A stretch of DNA of 64,000 nucleotides, from the NCBI GenBank assembly GCA_900319795.1, contig ONPU01000014.1, positions 56,251-120,250 on the forward strand, in the 5' to 3' direction. The DNA is from an uncultured Eubacteriales bacterium (lineage in GTDB: Bacteria; Bacillota; Clostridia; Lachnospirales; Lachnospiraceae). Both the position numbers and the translations under genes were made by a program. Positions 1 to 8,850 of the stretch are shown piece by piece (position 1 is the first letter of the stretch; each line of letters opens with the position of its first letter). Under the pieces are notes generated by a model. The model was not told where the DNA came from. It saw only the letters and a program-made list of their open reading frames with translations, and made no database searches.

Positions 1-610
1 GACAACGCTGATCAATCTGCTCATGCGCTTTTATGAAATCGGATCGGGAAAAATCAGCGTATCCGGGACTGATACGAAGAAGATCACGCGGGATTCGTTA
101 AGAGGCGCGTTCGGTATGGTTCTTCAGGATACCTGGCTGATGAACCGTTCGGTGGCCGACAATATCGCTTACGGGCGGCCGTCCGCGTCCAGGGAAGAGA
201 TTACGGCGGCTGCGAAGGCGGCCCACGCCCACAGCTTTATCCGAAGGATGCCGCAAGGCTATGACACGATCATCGAGGGGGACGGCGGAAACCTGTCCGA
301 AGGGCAGAAACAGCTGCTTTGCATCGCCCGTGTGATGCTCACCCTTCCTCCGATGCTGATTCTCGATGAGGCGACGTCCAGCATCGATACCAGAACGGAA
401 CTGAAGATCCAGAAGGCCTTCGATATGATGATGCAGGGCAGAACCAGTTTTGTGGTGGCTCACCGCCTGTCTACGATCCGGGAAGCCGACGTGATCCTGG
501 TTATGAAAGACGGCTCCGTAGTGGAACAGGGGACGCATGAGGAACTGCTGTCAAAAGGCGGTTTTTATGAACACCTCTACAACGCCCAGTTCGCCGGAAA
601 TGCCATATAA
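1..610 (+). CDS. ABC exporter ATPase, C-terminal part (cut by window edge)
   Basis: This is the nucleotide-binding domain of an exporter-type ABC protein. The open frame runs in from the left edge (codons start at base 2) and begins just after where the Walker A lysine would lie (TTLINLLMRFYE). Visible motifs are the Q-loop (MVLQDTW), the signature LSEGQKQLL, Walker B MLILDEAT and the switch histidine in VAHRLST. The order and the tail (EQGTHEELL) are those of the fused membrane-ATPase MdlB/BmrA class, so an upstream membrane domain is expected outside the window. The substrate cannot be told from this part. A hairpin terminator follows directly. Confidence 0.9.
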   Translation, partial: TTLINLLMRFYEIGSGKISVSGTDTKKITRDSLRGAFGMVLQDTWLMNRSVADNIAYGRPSASREEITAAAKAAHAHSFIRRMPQGYDTIIEGDGGNLSEGQKQLLCIARVMLTLPPMLILDEATSSIDTRTELKIQKAFDMMMQGRTSFVVAHRLSTIREADVILVMKDGSVVEQGTHEELLSKGGFYEHLYNAQFAGNAI

Positions 611-633
611 ATATCATTTAAACGCCATACAAA

Positions 634-662
634 AACAGCGGGGTAAAAAACCCGCTGTTATC
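634..662. terminator. Bidirectional intrinsic terminator
   Basis: Arms AACAGCGGG and CCCGCTGTT enclose a TAAAAAA loop. A T-rich run follows on the + strand and T residues follow on the - strand, so it can end both the ABC exporter and the convergent gene at 677. Confidence 0.75.
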
Positions 663-676
663 ATTTTCAAAATCTG

Positions 677-1171
677 TTAATTCAGCCAGCCTTTTTGCAG
701 CGCCGTGCGTCCCGCCACAACGGCCAGCGCAAGGAGGCAGCCCATGAATACCGGAAGCATCGTGCTGATCGCGTGAGTGCTTACCGCCAGAAGTCCGAAT
801 ACCACAAGACCGATTGCCAGGACTGTAAACAGAGTCATCATAAAGGAGGCAATCTTCGAAATGGTTTCCGGTTTCATAAAATCGAGAGAGAGAAGCTCAA
901 GGATGCCGAGATCCGGTTTATAGTTTGACTTCTTATCTGAATTTGCCTCTTTGGCGGAAGCAAGCCAGGAAAAAGCCACGTCTTCCGGTTTGCCGATTTC
1001 ATTTAAAACTCTTCTTACAGCAAGAATATCCGGATCCTTTCCGGCGGACTCCTGAATCGTCTCGCGAATGAATTGATTCAGCTCTTTTGAAGCACGGCTT
1101 CTGTACTTGATGGGGAGGTTCTCACACACTCTGGAGAGGTAACGCTCGATTTTTCTGTCAATTGTACTCAT
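677..1171 (-). CDS. HAAS/DUF1700-like small membrane protein
   Basis: This 164-residue protein has a helical N-terminal half (about residues 1-70) resembling the HAAS or DUF1700 signalling region: a [20 protein letters not shown] start, a conserved [11 protein letters not shown] patch and charged helices. Two membrane segments lie at about 108-130 and 135-158. Such proteins are often encoded next to a PadR-type regulator, but none is adjacent here. It is convergent with the ABC exporter and divergent from mtnA. Its function is unknown, and the family assignment is by eye. Confidence 0.7.
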   Translation of the reverse strand: MSTIDRKIERYLSRVCENLPIKYRSRASKELNQFIRETIQESAGKDPDILAVRRVLNEIGKPEDVAFSWLASAKEANSDKKSNYKPDLGILELLSLDFMKPETISKIASFMMTLFTVLAIGLVVFGLLAVSTHAISTMLPVFMGCLLALAVVAGRTALQKGWLN

Positions 1172-1257
1172 TTACAAAAACCTTCTATATTTAGTGGGCA
1201 TAACCCGCAAAAATCCTAAATCATGTATTAATTATAAGATATTGCCCATTGATGTCA

Positions 1258-1279
1258 AGTGCCATAAGGGCGCTTTTTT
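1258..1279 (+). terminator. Orphan terminator-like hairpin upstream of mtnA
   Basis: A 6-bp stem (AGTGCC with GGCGCT, one G-T pair) is followed by six T residues on the + strand. No + strand gene ends just before it: the nearest gene upstream is on the - strand. It may end a short leader transcript or be fortuitous. The rest of the 1172-1427 gap holds the mtnA promoter and otherwise shows nothing recognisable. Confidence 0.45.
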
Positions 1280-1338
1280 CATGTTTTTTCAAAGCCGGAA
1301 CATGCCGCCGACGTTTCTCCATTATAGCAGTTCCTTCG

Positions 1339-1367
1339 TTGACATTGATTACAAAAATCACTATAGT
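1339..1367 (+). promoter_or_regulatory. Sigma-A-type promoter for mtnA-deoD
   Basis: A consensus TTGACA (1339-1344) is separated by 17 bases from TATAGT (1362-1367), about 55 bases before the mtnA start. Confidence 0.75.
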
Positions 1368-1427
1368 TTAAAGAAGAAACAGGTCAATTTATACAAAAAC
1401 AGATCCGTAAAGAGGAGGCGTTTTTCC

Positions 1428-2495
1428 ATGAATATCACACATGAAGACAGAATGGGCGGCAGCGTACACCTTTCGGAAGACGGAAAAAAGGTAATCATCC
1501 TGGATCAGACACAGCTTCCGAACAGACAGGTCTATCTGACGCTCGGAACGGCCGAAGAGATCTATGACGCGATCAAGGTTCTCGCCGTGCGCGGAGCGCC
1601 CGCGATCGGAATCTGCGCGGCATATGGCATGTATGTGCTGGCTGAGGGCAGGGAGAAGGAGGATGCCGATTCCTTTTACGCCGGACTTCATAAAGACGGA
1701 GAGTATCTGATTTCCTCAAGACCGACGGCCGTCAATCTGAGCTGGGCGGTAAAGAGAATGCTCGCTGTTGCCGATCAGAATAAAGAGGCGGGCGTACCGG
1801 AAGTCGTAAGACTTCTCGGTGAGGAATGTATCGCGATTCATAACGAAGATATCGAAATGTGTTCCAGAATATCGGAATACGGTCTTTCCCTTGTGAAGGA
1901 CGGAGACGGAATCCTTACGCACTGCAACGCCGGCCCGCTCGCGACGTCCAAGTACGGCACGGCCATCGGACCGATGCTTCTCGGTAAGGAGAGAGGACTT
2001 CATTTCCATGTCTTTGCCGATGAGACGAGGCCGCTTCTCCAGGGGGCAAGACTGACCTCCTACGAGCTTTACAAAGCGGGAGTGGACGTGACGCTGATCT
2101 GCGATAATATGGCGTCTTTGGTGATGAAGAACGGATGGGTACAGGCCTGCTTCGTGGGATGCGACCGTATCGCCGCCAACGGGGACTTCGCGAATAAGAT
2201 CGGAACGAGCGGAGTCGCGATTCTTGCAAAGCATTACGGCATTCCGTTCTATACGCTGGGACCGACGTCCACGATCGACATGAGCTGTCCTTCCGGCGCG
2301 GATATCCGGATTGAAGAGAGAAATCCGGATGAGATTAAAAATATGTGGTACAAGGAACCGATGGCTTTGAATGAAGTCAAATGCTTTAACCCCGCGTTCG
2401 ACGTGACCGATCACGAACTGCTTACAGCAATCGTTACGGATCAGGGCATTATCTACCCGCCGTTCGATGTCAACCTTAAAAAAATGTTCGGCTGA
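1428..2495 (+). CDS. mtnA: Methylthioribose-1-phosphate isomerase family (MtnA)
   Basis: This 355-residue aldose-1-phosphate to ketose-1-phosphate isomerase is of the MtnA family. The family cysteine lies in THCNAG (Cys166) and the aspartate in [10 protein letters not shown] (Asp246). The start ATG at 1428 has an AGAGGAGG site 7-8 bases upstream; the same frame is open further upstream, but without a site. MtnA opens the ring of 5-methylthioribose-1-phosphate, and relatives act on 5-deoxyribose- or ribose-1-phosphate. The next gene, 53 bases downstream, is a purine nucleoside phosphorylase, which makes exactly such sugar-1-phosphates, and a nucleoside importer follows. No MTR kinase or other methionine-salvage gene is nearby, so the true substrate is open. 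Confidence 0.88.
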   Translation: MNITHEDRMGGSVHLSEDGKKVIILDQTQLPNRQVYLTLGTAEEIYDAIKVLAVRGAPAIGICAAYGMYVLAEGREKEDADSFYAGLHKDGEYLISSRPTAVNLSWAVKRMLAVADQNKEAGVPEVVRLLGEECIAIHNEDIEMCSRISEYGLSLVKDGDGILTHCNAGPLATSKYGTAIGPMLLGKERGLHFHVFADETRPLLQGARLTSYELYKAGVDVTLICDNMASLVMKNGWVQACFVGCDRIAANGDFANKIGTSGVAILAKHYGIPFYTLGPTSTIDMSCPSGADIRIEERNPDEIKNMWYKEPMALNEVKCFNPAFDVTDHELLTAIVTDQGIIYPPFDVNLKKMFG

Positions 2496-2548
2496 ACCGG
2501 CCTTAAGGCTTTCGCCTGCATCATTCATCATCATAAGGAGGAAAAAAT

Positions 2549-3280
2549 ATGGACAATTACTCACCGTCAGCATGCATCAAACTGAAAGAAGGGACGCATA
2601 TCGCCAAGATCGTCCTCATGCCCGGGGATCCGCTGAGGGCAAAATATGTCGCGGAGCACTATCTGGAAAACCCGGTCCTCTTCAATGACGTCCGGAATAT
2701 GTACGGCTATACGGGAACCTTTGAAGGAAAAGAAGTATCGGTCATGGGCTCCGGAATGGGCATGCCTTCATTTACCCTTTACGCGTATGAACTTTACAAC
2801 TTCTTCGGCGTAGAGGCCATCATCCGGATCGGAAGCGCGGGCGCGCTGCCTGAAGATGTTCATGTCAGGGACGTGGTCATCGCGATGTCGGCATCCACGA
2901 ATTCGGGTATGTGCGCGGCCTACGGCCTTCCGGGAACAATTGCCCCTACGGCAACTTACGGACTTCTGAAGGAAGCGGTCAAGGCAGCGGAGGAACTGGG
3001 TGCCAGAACACATGTCGGCGCGGTCTACTGCTCGGATTTCTTCTATTATCCGGACAAGGAACTGAATCAGAAGGCGAGAGATCTGGGACACCTGGCCGTG
3101 GAAATGGAATCCGCCGGACTCTACCTGTGCGCGCAGCAGAACCACAAAAAAGCGCTGGGTATTTTCACGATCAGCGACCACATTTTTACCGGCGAATCCC
3201 TCACTCCGGAAGAGCGTCAGGACAGCTTCCACGAGATGATGGAAATCGCGCTGAAAACAGCGGTTCGTTCGGAAATCTGA
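2549..3280 (+). CDS. deoD: Purine nucleoside phosphorylase, DeoD type
   Basis: This 243-residue protein has the full length of hexameric bacterial purine nucleoside phosphorylases. It splits purine (deoxy)nucleosides with phosphate into base and (deoxy)ribose-1-phosphate in the cytosol. Motifs are the phosphate-binding MPGDPLRAKYVAE, the RIGSAGAL loop, the ribose-contacting VEMESAGLY and the base-site SDH segment near the C-terminus (TISDHIFTGE). The ATG follows a strong AAGGAGG. It sits between mtnA and a BMP-type nucleoside transporter, which fits uptake, phosphorolysis and isomerisation of the sugar. Whether it prefers adenosine-type substrates such as methylthioadenosine cannot be read from the sequence. 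Confidence 0.93.
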   Translation: MDNYSPSACIKLKEGTHIAKIVLMPGDPLRAKYVAEHYLENPVLFNDVRNMYGYTGTFEGKEVSVMGSGMGMPSFTLYAYELYNFFGVEAIIRIGSAGALPEDVHVRDVVIAMSASTNSGMCAAYGLPGTIAPTATYGLLKEAVKAAEELGARTHVGAVYCSDFFYYPDKELNQKARDLGHLAVEMESAGLYLCAQQNHKKALGIFTISDHIFTGESLTPEERQDSFHEMMEIALKTAVRSEI

Positions 3281-3304
3281 ACCGTCTTTAAGGGAAATAC
3301 CAGG

Positions 3305-3333
3305 TTCCCATTTAGGCTTCGTACTGGTATAAT
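3305..3333 (+). promoter_or_regulatory. Extended -10 promoter for the nucleoside transporter operon
   Basis: TGG directly precedes a perfect TATAAT (3328-3333), giving an extended -10. A weak -35 (TTCCCA) lies 17 bases upstream. It would allow the transporter genes to be transcribed separately from mtnA-deoD. Confidence 0.65.
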
Positions 3334-3383
3334 ATGTAAGTACAAAACTGTCGGATTTTTCCGCTTATAAAAAGGAGGTTTTT

Positions 3384-4532
3384 ATGAAAAAGAAGACACT
3401 TCAGATGATTAGTATTCTTTTGGTACTGGTACTGACGATGGCTCTTAACGTGTACGCCGCGGATGACGCTTCTGCAGGCGGAAAAGCTCTTAAGATCTGT
3501 ATTGTCACTACTTCCGGCGTTGACGACGGTTCTTTCAACCAGAACTGCTACGAAGGAATCAAGGCATTTATCGCCGATCATCCGGACTGCACTGTGAAGG
3601 ATGTCAAGGAAGCGGATCTCAGCAGAGTCATCGAGACTGTTTCTTCTCTCGTTGGCGAATATGATGTCATGGTACTTCCGGGCTTCAACTTTGCCGCGAT
3701 CGGTGACATTGCCATGGCGAACTCCGACAAGTATTTCATCGTTGTCGACTCCACCATTACAGACTCCGAAGGAGCTGAGGTAAAGGGGCTTCCGAACGTC
3801 TATACAATGACATTCATGGAGCAGGAAAGCGGCTTCTTCGCAGGTATTGCTGCCGCCCTTTCCACCCAGACCGGAAAAGTCGCTGTTGTGAACGGCATTG
3901 CGTTCCCGTCCAACGTCAACTATGAATTCGGATTTATGGCCGGTGTGAACTATGCGAACGCCAAGCTCGGCGCTTCCGCGGAATATGTTGAAATCCCGTC
4001 CTATGCCGGTGAAGCAGCTGTTCCGGTTGAAGCAGGCGGAATCGGCACATCTGTCGGCGGCAACTATATCGGCGACTTCGCTGACCAGGCGAAGGGCAAG
4101 GAAGTAGGCCAGGCTCTGATTAACGAAGGCGTAGACGTGATCTTCCCGGCAGCCGGAACAGCCGGCAACGGATGCTTTACCGCGGTCAAGGAAAACGGAA
4201 GCGGCTTTGTAATCGGCTGCGACGTAGACCAGTATGATGACGGCCAGAGCGGAAGCTCCAACATCATCCTGACATCCGTACTGAAAGTCATGGACGTCAA
4301 TATTACAAAACAGCTGAACGCCATCTATGACGGAACATTCCAGGGCGCGGACGACGTGCTCGGCGCCAGCACCGATTCCACGGGCTTTGTATCCGCAGAA
4401 GGACGTCAGCAGCTCGCCGCTGATGTTCTGGAGAAAATGCAGGCCGCATACGAAGAAGTAAAGGCCGGCACGATTGTTCCTCCTTCAAACTTCAATGGCT
4501 ATACACCGACGGATTTCCCGGGCCTTAGCTGA
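3384..4532 (+). CDS. BMP/PnrA-family nucleoside-binding protein
   Basis: This 382-residue extracytoplasmic binding protein belongs to the BMP family (pfam Bmp), whose members bind purine nucleosides for ABC import. Recognisable family segments are ICIVTTSGVDDGSFNQ, the FNF and GFFAG region and DVDQYDDG near the C-terminal lobe. A signal peptide (residues 1 to about 26) ends in NVYA-AD, a signal peptidase I site. No lipobox cysteine is present, which is unusual for a Gram-positive binding protein that normally needs lipid anchoring. The RBS AAGGAGG is strong. A strong terminator separates it from the ATPase gene, as expected when the binding protein is needed in excess. Confidence 0.9.
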   Translation: MKKKTLQMISILLVLVLTMALNVYAADDASAGGKALKICIVTTSGVDDGSFNQNCYEGIKAFIADHPDCTVKDVKEADLSRVIETVSSLVGEYDVMVLPGFNFAAIGDIAMANSDKYFIVVDSTITDSEGAEVKGLPNVYTMTFMEQESGFFAGIAAALSTQTGKVAVVNGIAFPSNVNYEFGFMAGVNYANAKLGASAEYVEIPSYAGEAAVPVEAGGIGTSVGGNYIGDFADQAKGKEVGQALINEGVDVIFPAAGTAGNGCFTAVKENGSGFVIGCDVDQYDDGQSGSSNIILTSVLKVMDVNITKQLNAIYDGTFQGADDVLGASTDSTGFVSAEGRQQLAADVLEKMQAAYEEVKAGTIVPPSNFNGYTPTDFPGLS

Positions 4533-4543
4533 TTATTGAGATC

Positions 4544-4584
4544 AAACGGGCCGCCAACTTAAAACGGGCGGCGGCCCGTTTTTT
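4544..4584 (+). terminator. Strong hairpin terminator/attenuator between binding protein and ATPase genes
   Basis: The 12-bp perfect arms AAACGGGCCGCC and GGCGGCCCGTTT are followed by TTTTTT. It sits inside the transporter operon, so partial read-through would lower expression of the ATPase and permeases relative to the binding protein. Confidence 0.85.
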
Positions 4585-4634
4585 ACGTGGTTTTTCTTTC
4601 ATTTTTAGAAACCTTATTGTGAAACGGAGCGGAT

Positions 4635-6179
4635 ATGGGAGCAAACAAAGAAGAATACATTGTTGAAATGCGGCATATCACGAAGCGCTTCCCGGGTATT
4701 ATTGCGAACGACGACGTCACGATTCAGGTGCGCAAGGGTGAGATCTACGCGCTTCTGGGCGAGAACGGAGCCGGAAAGTCAACCCTGATGAGCATGCTTT
4801 ACGGCCTTTATGAGCCGGATCACGGCGAGATCATCATCAGGGGAAAAAGCGTGAAATTCAAGTCCCCGTCAGAAGCCGCGGAGATGAATATCGGTATGGT
4901 CCACCAGCACTTTAAGCTGGTCGACAATTATACGGTCGGTGAAAATATCGTCCTCGGCATCGAGCCGATGAAGAAGAAATTCGGTATTTTCCCCTATGTC
5001 GATATGAAGGAGGCGAACGAGAGGATCCGTACACTGTCCAAACAGTATGGTCTGGAGGTCAATCCGGATGCCCTCATTTCGGACATTAACGTCTCCATCC
5101 GCCAGCGCGTGGAGATCATGAAGATGCTTTACCGCGAGGCGGAGATCCTCATCTTCGACGAGCCGACATCCATCCTGACGCCTCAGGAAGTCGAATACCT
5201 GCTCAAGATTATGGAAGAGCTGAGAAAAGGCGGAAAAACCATTCTTCTCATCACGCATAAAATTGAGGAGATTAAGAAGATTGCCGACCGCTGCGCGATC
5301 CTTCGCAGAGGCGCGCTGGTGGATGTTCTTGACGTAAGAACGACATCCACTCAGGACATGGCCAATATGATGGTCGGAAGAACCGTGGCCTTAAAGACGA
5401 CCAAGTCTCCGGCTCATTTCGGCGATCTGGTTCTCTCCGTCAAGGATATGTGCGTCAGGAACGAAGATAAAGTGGAAACCGTCAAACATGTCAGCTTTGA
5501 TATCCGTGCGGGAGAAATCTTTGCCATTGCCGGTGTTTCCGGGAACGGACAGGTGGAACTGGCGGACGCCATCACGGGCCTCGAAAAGATCGAAAGCGGA
5601 ACCGTGACGCTTAACGGACAGGATATCACAAACGAGACCATCAGAAAGAGAACGGAAGCCGGGATCAGCTATATTCCGGAAGACCGACAGAAGTTCGGCA
5701 TCTTCATGGATTTCAGCCTGAGAGACAATTTCGCGATCCGCCGCTATTACAAAGAACCGTTTTCGAAGAACGGGATCTTCGACTTCAAAGTCTCAGAAGA
5801 GTATTCTGACAGACTGATCGAAGAGTATGACGTCCGAAGCGGACAGGGCGGGAAAACGATTATGAGATCGATGAGCGGCGGCAATCAGCAGAAAGCCATT
5901 GTCGGCCGTGAGATAGAAGAACATACACCGCTCGTAATCTTTGTGCAGCCCACAAGAGGTCTCGATATGGGAGCGATCGAGAATATCCACAAGCAGATCC
6001 TTGCGGAACGGGACAGAGGCGCGGCAATTCTTCTGATTTCTCTGGAACTCGATGAGGTGATGGGACTTGCCGATACGATCGGCGTTATCTTCAATGGGAA
6101 AATCCTGAAGATCGCAGATGCTTCCACTCTGACATCGCAGGATGTCGGAAGATACATGATGGGGGTGACTGAGGAGTGA
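4635..6179 (+). CDS. Nucleoside ABC importer ATPase (two fused domains)
   Basis: This 514-residue protein carries two ATPase domains in tandem, as in the NupO/YufO and RbsA class. Domain 1 has Walker A GENGAGKST and Walker B ILIFDEPTS, but a diverged signature (INVSIRQRVEI where LSVGQQQ-like is usual). Domain 2 has the family's degenerate Walker A (GVSGNGQVEL) and a good signature MSGGNQQKA. The pattern implies one functional composite site, as in other members. It powers import through the two permeases that follow, with a 4-base frame overlap or near-contact to the next gene. Substrate assignment to nucleosides comes from the BMP protein. Confidence 0.92.
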   Translation: MGANKEEYIVEMRHITKRFPGIIANDDVTIQVRKGEIYALLGENGAGKSTLMSMLYGLYEPDHGEIIIRGKSVKFKSPSEAAEMNIGMVHQHFKLVDNYTVGENIVLGIEPMKKKFGIFPYVDMKEANERIRTLSKQYGLEVNPDALISDINVSIRQRVEIMKMLYREAEILIFDEPTSILTPQEVEYLLKIMEELRKGGKTILLITHKIEEIKKIADRCAILRRGALVDVLDVRTTSTQDMANMMVGRTVALKTTKSPAHFGDLVLSVKDMCVRNEDKVETVKHVSFDIRAGEIFAIAGVSGNGQVELADAITGLEKIESGTVTLNGQDITNETIRKRTEAGISYIPEDRQKFGIFMDFSLRDNFAIRRYYKEPFSKNGIFDFKVSEEYSDRLIEEYDVRSGQGGKTIMRSMSGGNQQKAIVGREIEEHTPLVIFVQPTRGLDMGAIENIHKQILAERDRGAAILLISLELDEVMGLADTIGVIFNGKILKIADASTLTSQDVGRYMMGVTEE

Positions 6180-6193
6180 ATAAGGAAAAAACA

Positions 6194-7366
6194 ATGAATG
6201 AAAACGGCCTCAAAGCGAAACTGGCCCGTTTTCTGACCAATGAAAGATGGTCCGGTCTCAATGTCTCTCTGTTATGTATCGTATTGATGTTCATCGTCTC
6301 GAGTATCCTTCTGCTGATTCTCGGAAAGAATCCGTTTACCGCGTTTTACAGTTTTCTGGCAGGCAACGGGTTCGCGATGAAATCCAGCTACGGTGCCGGT
6401 TCCGGCATGCTGTCGGATTTCTTCCAGTTTCTCAATATCATGGCGCCGATGCTTCTGGCATCGCTGGCCTTCATCTTTGCCTATCGCTGCGGTCTTTTCA
6501 ATATCGGCATTTCCGGACAGATGCTTCTTTCCGGATTTGTGGCATCGGTGACCATCGGTTATATGAAGCAGCTTCCGCGCCCTGTGGCCGTTCCGCTGGT
6601 GATTCTGGTCGGAATCCTTGTGGGAGGAGCACTGGGAGCGTTCGTGGGATACCTGAAGTTCCGATTCAATATCCATGAAGTTGTTTCAACCATTATGATC
6701 AATTACATCATCTCGTATCTGACGGGGTTCTTTATCAACTCCAAATTCGTGGATCCGATCAGCCGCGCTTCAAAGATTATTTCGCCTCAGGCCAGACTTA
6801 CTTTCACGAAGGTCAACATCGGCGGTTATTTATGCAATCTGCCCATGGGCATTGTGCTTGCGGTAGTGATGGCGATCATTGTTCATTTTATTTTTGAAAA
6901 GACGGTTTTCGGATTTGAACTTCGTGCCGTTGGTTCCAACCGGAGCGCCGCTCTTTACAGCGGCATCAATGTCAAAAGACAGATTGTCTTCTCGATGATG
7001 CTCTCCGGTGTTCTTGCGGGTCTGGCCGGTGTTACATACTATCTCGGATATACGAACACGATTCTTCCGAAGACGCTTCCGGGCATGGGTTACGACGCGA
7101 TTGCCACGGCGCTTCTCGGAAACTCCAATCCGATCGGTGCGATTTTCTCATCCATGCTGATTACACTTTTCCAGAACGGAAGCAACTATATGAGTTCTGT
7201 TCTGGGAGTCGCGAAAGAAATTGCCTCCGTTATCACGGGAATCCTGCTTCTGTTTTCCGCGTGCGGAGACTACTTCCGCTATGTTGCCCGCGGATACCTT
7301 GACCGCCTGGCCGATTGGACAGCGGAACAGGGTAAGGTGCTGAAGAAGGAAGGAGACAAAAAATAA
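6194..7366 (+). CDS. Nucleoside ABC importer permease 1
   Basis: This protein of about 390 residues has some eight to ten membrane helices of the BPD_transp_2 family (NupP/YufP-like). It carries the EVVSTIMINYI segment and the GFELRAVGSNRSAALYSGI cytoplasmic loop that contacts the ATPase. The ATG at 6194 has AAGGA 8 bases upstream. A GTG at 6176 overlaps the previous stop, but its GAGGAG site touches it, so the ATG is preferred. It works as a heterodimer with the next permease, with which it shares an ATG/TAA junction. Confidence 0.9.
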   Translation: MNENGLKAKLARFLTNERWSGLNVSLLCIVLMFIVSSILLLILGKNPFTAFYSFLAGNGFAMKSSYGAGSGMLSDFFQFLNIMAPMLLASLAFIFAYRCGLFNIGISGQMLLSGFVASVTIGYMKQLPRPVAVPLVILVGILVGGALGAFVGYLKFRFNIHEVVSTIMINYIISYLTGFFINSKFVDPISRASKIISPQARLTFTKVNIGGYLCNLPMGIVLAVVMAIIVHFIFEKTVFGFELRAVGSNRSAALYSGINVKRQIVFSMMLSGVLAGLAGVTYYLGYTNTILPKTLPGMGYDAIATALLGNSNPIGAIFSSMLITLFQNGSNYMSSVLGVAKEIASVITGILLLFSACGDYFRYVARGYLDRLADWTAEQGKVLKKEGDKK

Positions 7367-8334
7367 TGAATTATATCAATAATATGATCATTGACGGTCT
7401 TGCCTTCGGTATCCCGCTTTTCATCATGGCTGTGGGCGCGATTTACTCTGAAAAGAGCGGTATCACGAACCTGGCGGTGGAAGGCTTTCAGGGATTCGGC
7501 GCGTTCTGCGGAGCCGTATTCGCTACATTGATGTCCATCAACTCAGGCCTTAATGACCAGGTGATCCTGTATCTGGCAATTGTGGTGGCCTTCTTCGGCG
7601 GCGCGCTGTATTCCATACTGCACGCGATGCTGTGCATCAAGTTCCGTGCGGATCAGACGATCAGCGGCGTGGTCATCAATATCCTGGCGGTTGCTCTGAC
7701 GACGTTCCTGACATCGCAGATCAGCGGCGTCCTGTATGGAACAGCGTCCAACAAATTCATGCTTGGCGTATCCAACCGTTTTACCGTTCCGGTGATCAGT
7801 AAAATTCCGGTCATCGGCGCCATCTTCACGAGTGTTTATCCCTTCGAGGTTCTGATCCTGATCCTTGCGGTTTATATGTGGTATCTGATGTATAAATCCA
7901 AATTCGGTATGAGACTTCGTGCCTGCGGCGAGAATCCTCAGGCTGTCGACGCGGCCGGCGGCGATGTGGCGAAAACACGTTTCATCGCGGTTCTGATTTC
8001 GGGCGGTCTGTCGGGAATCGGCGGAATGTGCTTCGCGTATTCCATTCTTTCCATGTTCTCACCGAGCATCTATCTCGGCTACGGCTACCTGGCGATTGCA
8101 GCGATGATCTTCGGAAACTGGGATATCACATCCACGTTCTTCGTATGCGTGTTCTTTGGTCTCGCGAGAGCAGGCGGCAACCAGCTCTGCCTGAAGGCCG
8201 GTCTTTCTTCACTCTACACGGACCTCTTTATGATGATTCCGTACATCCTGACTCTGATACTTCTCATGTTCTTCTCAAAGAGAAATCATCCGCCGAAGGC
8301 AGCCGGAGAAGTTTACGACAAGGGTAAGAGATAA
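7366..8334 (+). CDS. Nucleoside ABC importer permease 2
   Basis: This 322-residue BPD_transp_2 membrane protein (NupQ/YufQ-like) has the diagnostic GAIYSEKSGITNLAVEG opening and the FGMRLRACGENPQAVDAAG coupling loop. Its start codon touches the end of the preceding permease gene, showing translational coupling. It completes a binding protein, ATPase and two-permease set. A terminator follows at 8364. Confidence 0.92.
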   Translation: MNYINNMIIDGLAFGIPLFIMAVGAIYSEKSGITNLAVEGFQGFGAFCGAVFATLMSINSGLNDQVILYLAIVVAFFGGALYSILHAMLCIKFRADQTISGVVINILAVALTTFLTSQISGVLYGTASNKFMLGVSNRFTVPVISKIPVIGAIFTSVYPFEVLILILAVYMWYLMYKSKFGMRLRACGENPQAVDAAGGDVAKTRFIAVLISGGLSGIGGMCFAYSILSMFSPSIYLGYGYLAIAAMIFGNWDITSTFFVCVFFGLARAGGNQLCLKAGLSSLYTDLFMMIPYILTLILLMFFSKRNHPPKAAGEVYDKGKR

Positions 8335-8363
8335 GGGAGAAGCTCCTAAAAACTTTATAAATC

Positions 8364-8394
8364 AAGGCCGGATGCTTGTCATCGCGGCCTTTTT
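8364..8394 (+). terminator. Intrinsic terminator after the nucleoside importer
   Basis: The arms AAGGCCG and CGGCCTT are followed by TTTTT, starting 30 bases after the permease stop. Confidence 0.75.
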
Positions 8395-8410
8395 GCATTA
8401 AGATTTAGAC

Positions 8411-8827
8411 GTGAAAACGATTATTGAAAAAGTGAATCGATTGATTCGGAATACACTGGTAGGACGTTACGGAACGGACGCATTGTCGAAACTTCTTCTC
8501 GTATGTTCGCTGGTGGTATTTTTGCTGTTTATTTTTATTCGCAATCCGTTTCTCTATCTTGGGGCGCTTGCTCTGCTGATCTTTGCGTATTACAGAATTC
8601 TGTCCAGGGACTTCGCTGCCCGGAAAGCAGAAAACGAGCATTACCTGAAAGGGTCTGAGATCATGCGCGCCCAGGTCAAGATGGCCAGACAGAAATTCAG
8701 CGAAAGAAAGATCTACCGCTATTTCAAATGTCCCGGCTGCGGTCAGGAAGTACGGGTTCCGAAAGGAAAAGGCCGGATCCGGATCACCTGTCCGAAATGT
8801 CATATCAGATTTGACCGTACCGTTTGA
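8411..8827 (+). CDS. Membrane-anchored zinc-ribbon protein
   Basis: This 138-residue protein begins at a GTG with no clear ribosome site. Two membrane helices span about residues 25-60. A charged cytoplasmic linker (residues 64-100) follows, then a C-terminal zinc ribbon built from CPGCG and CPKC pairs. It is the first of three tightly packed genes (overlapping stop/start, then a 4-base overlap) leading to a DnaJ-domain protein. The role is unknown; the zinc ribbon could bind nucleic acid or a partner. The grouping suggests a membrane-linked chaperone accessory set, which is inference. Confidence 0.8.
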   Translation: MKTIIEKVNRLIRNTLVGRYGTDALSKLLLVCSLVVFLLFIFIRNPFLYLGALALLIFAYYRILSRDFAARKAENEHYLKGSEIMRAQVKMARQKFSERKIYRYFKCPGCGQEVRVPKGKGRIRITCPKCHIRFDRTV

Positions 8828-8850
8828 AAACAGAAAAGGAAGGAAATGCT

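Noticed and set aside
4635-6179. Ribose importer ATPase (RbsA)
   Set aside because: The fold is shared, but the BMP binding protein and paired permeases match the nucleoside-type transporter.
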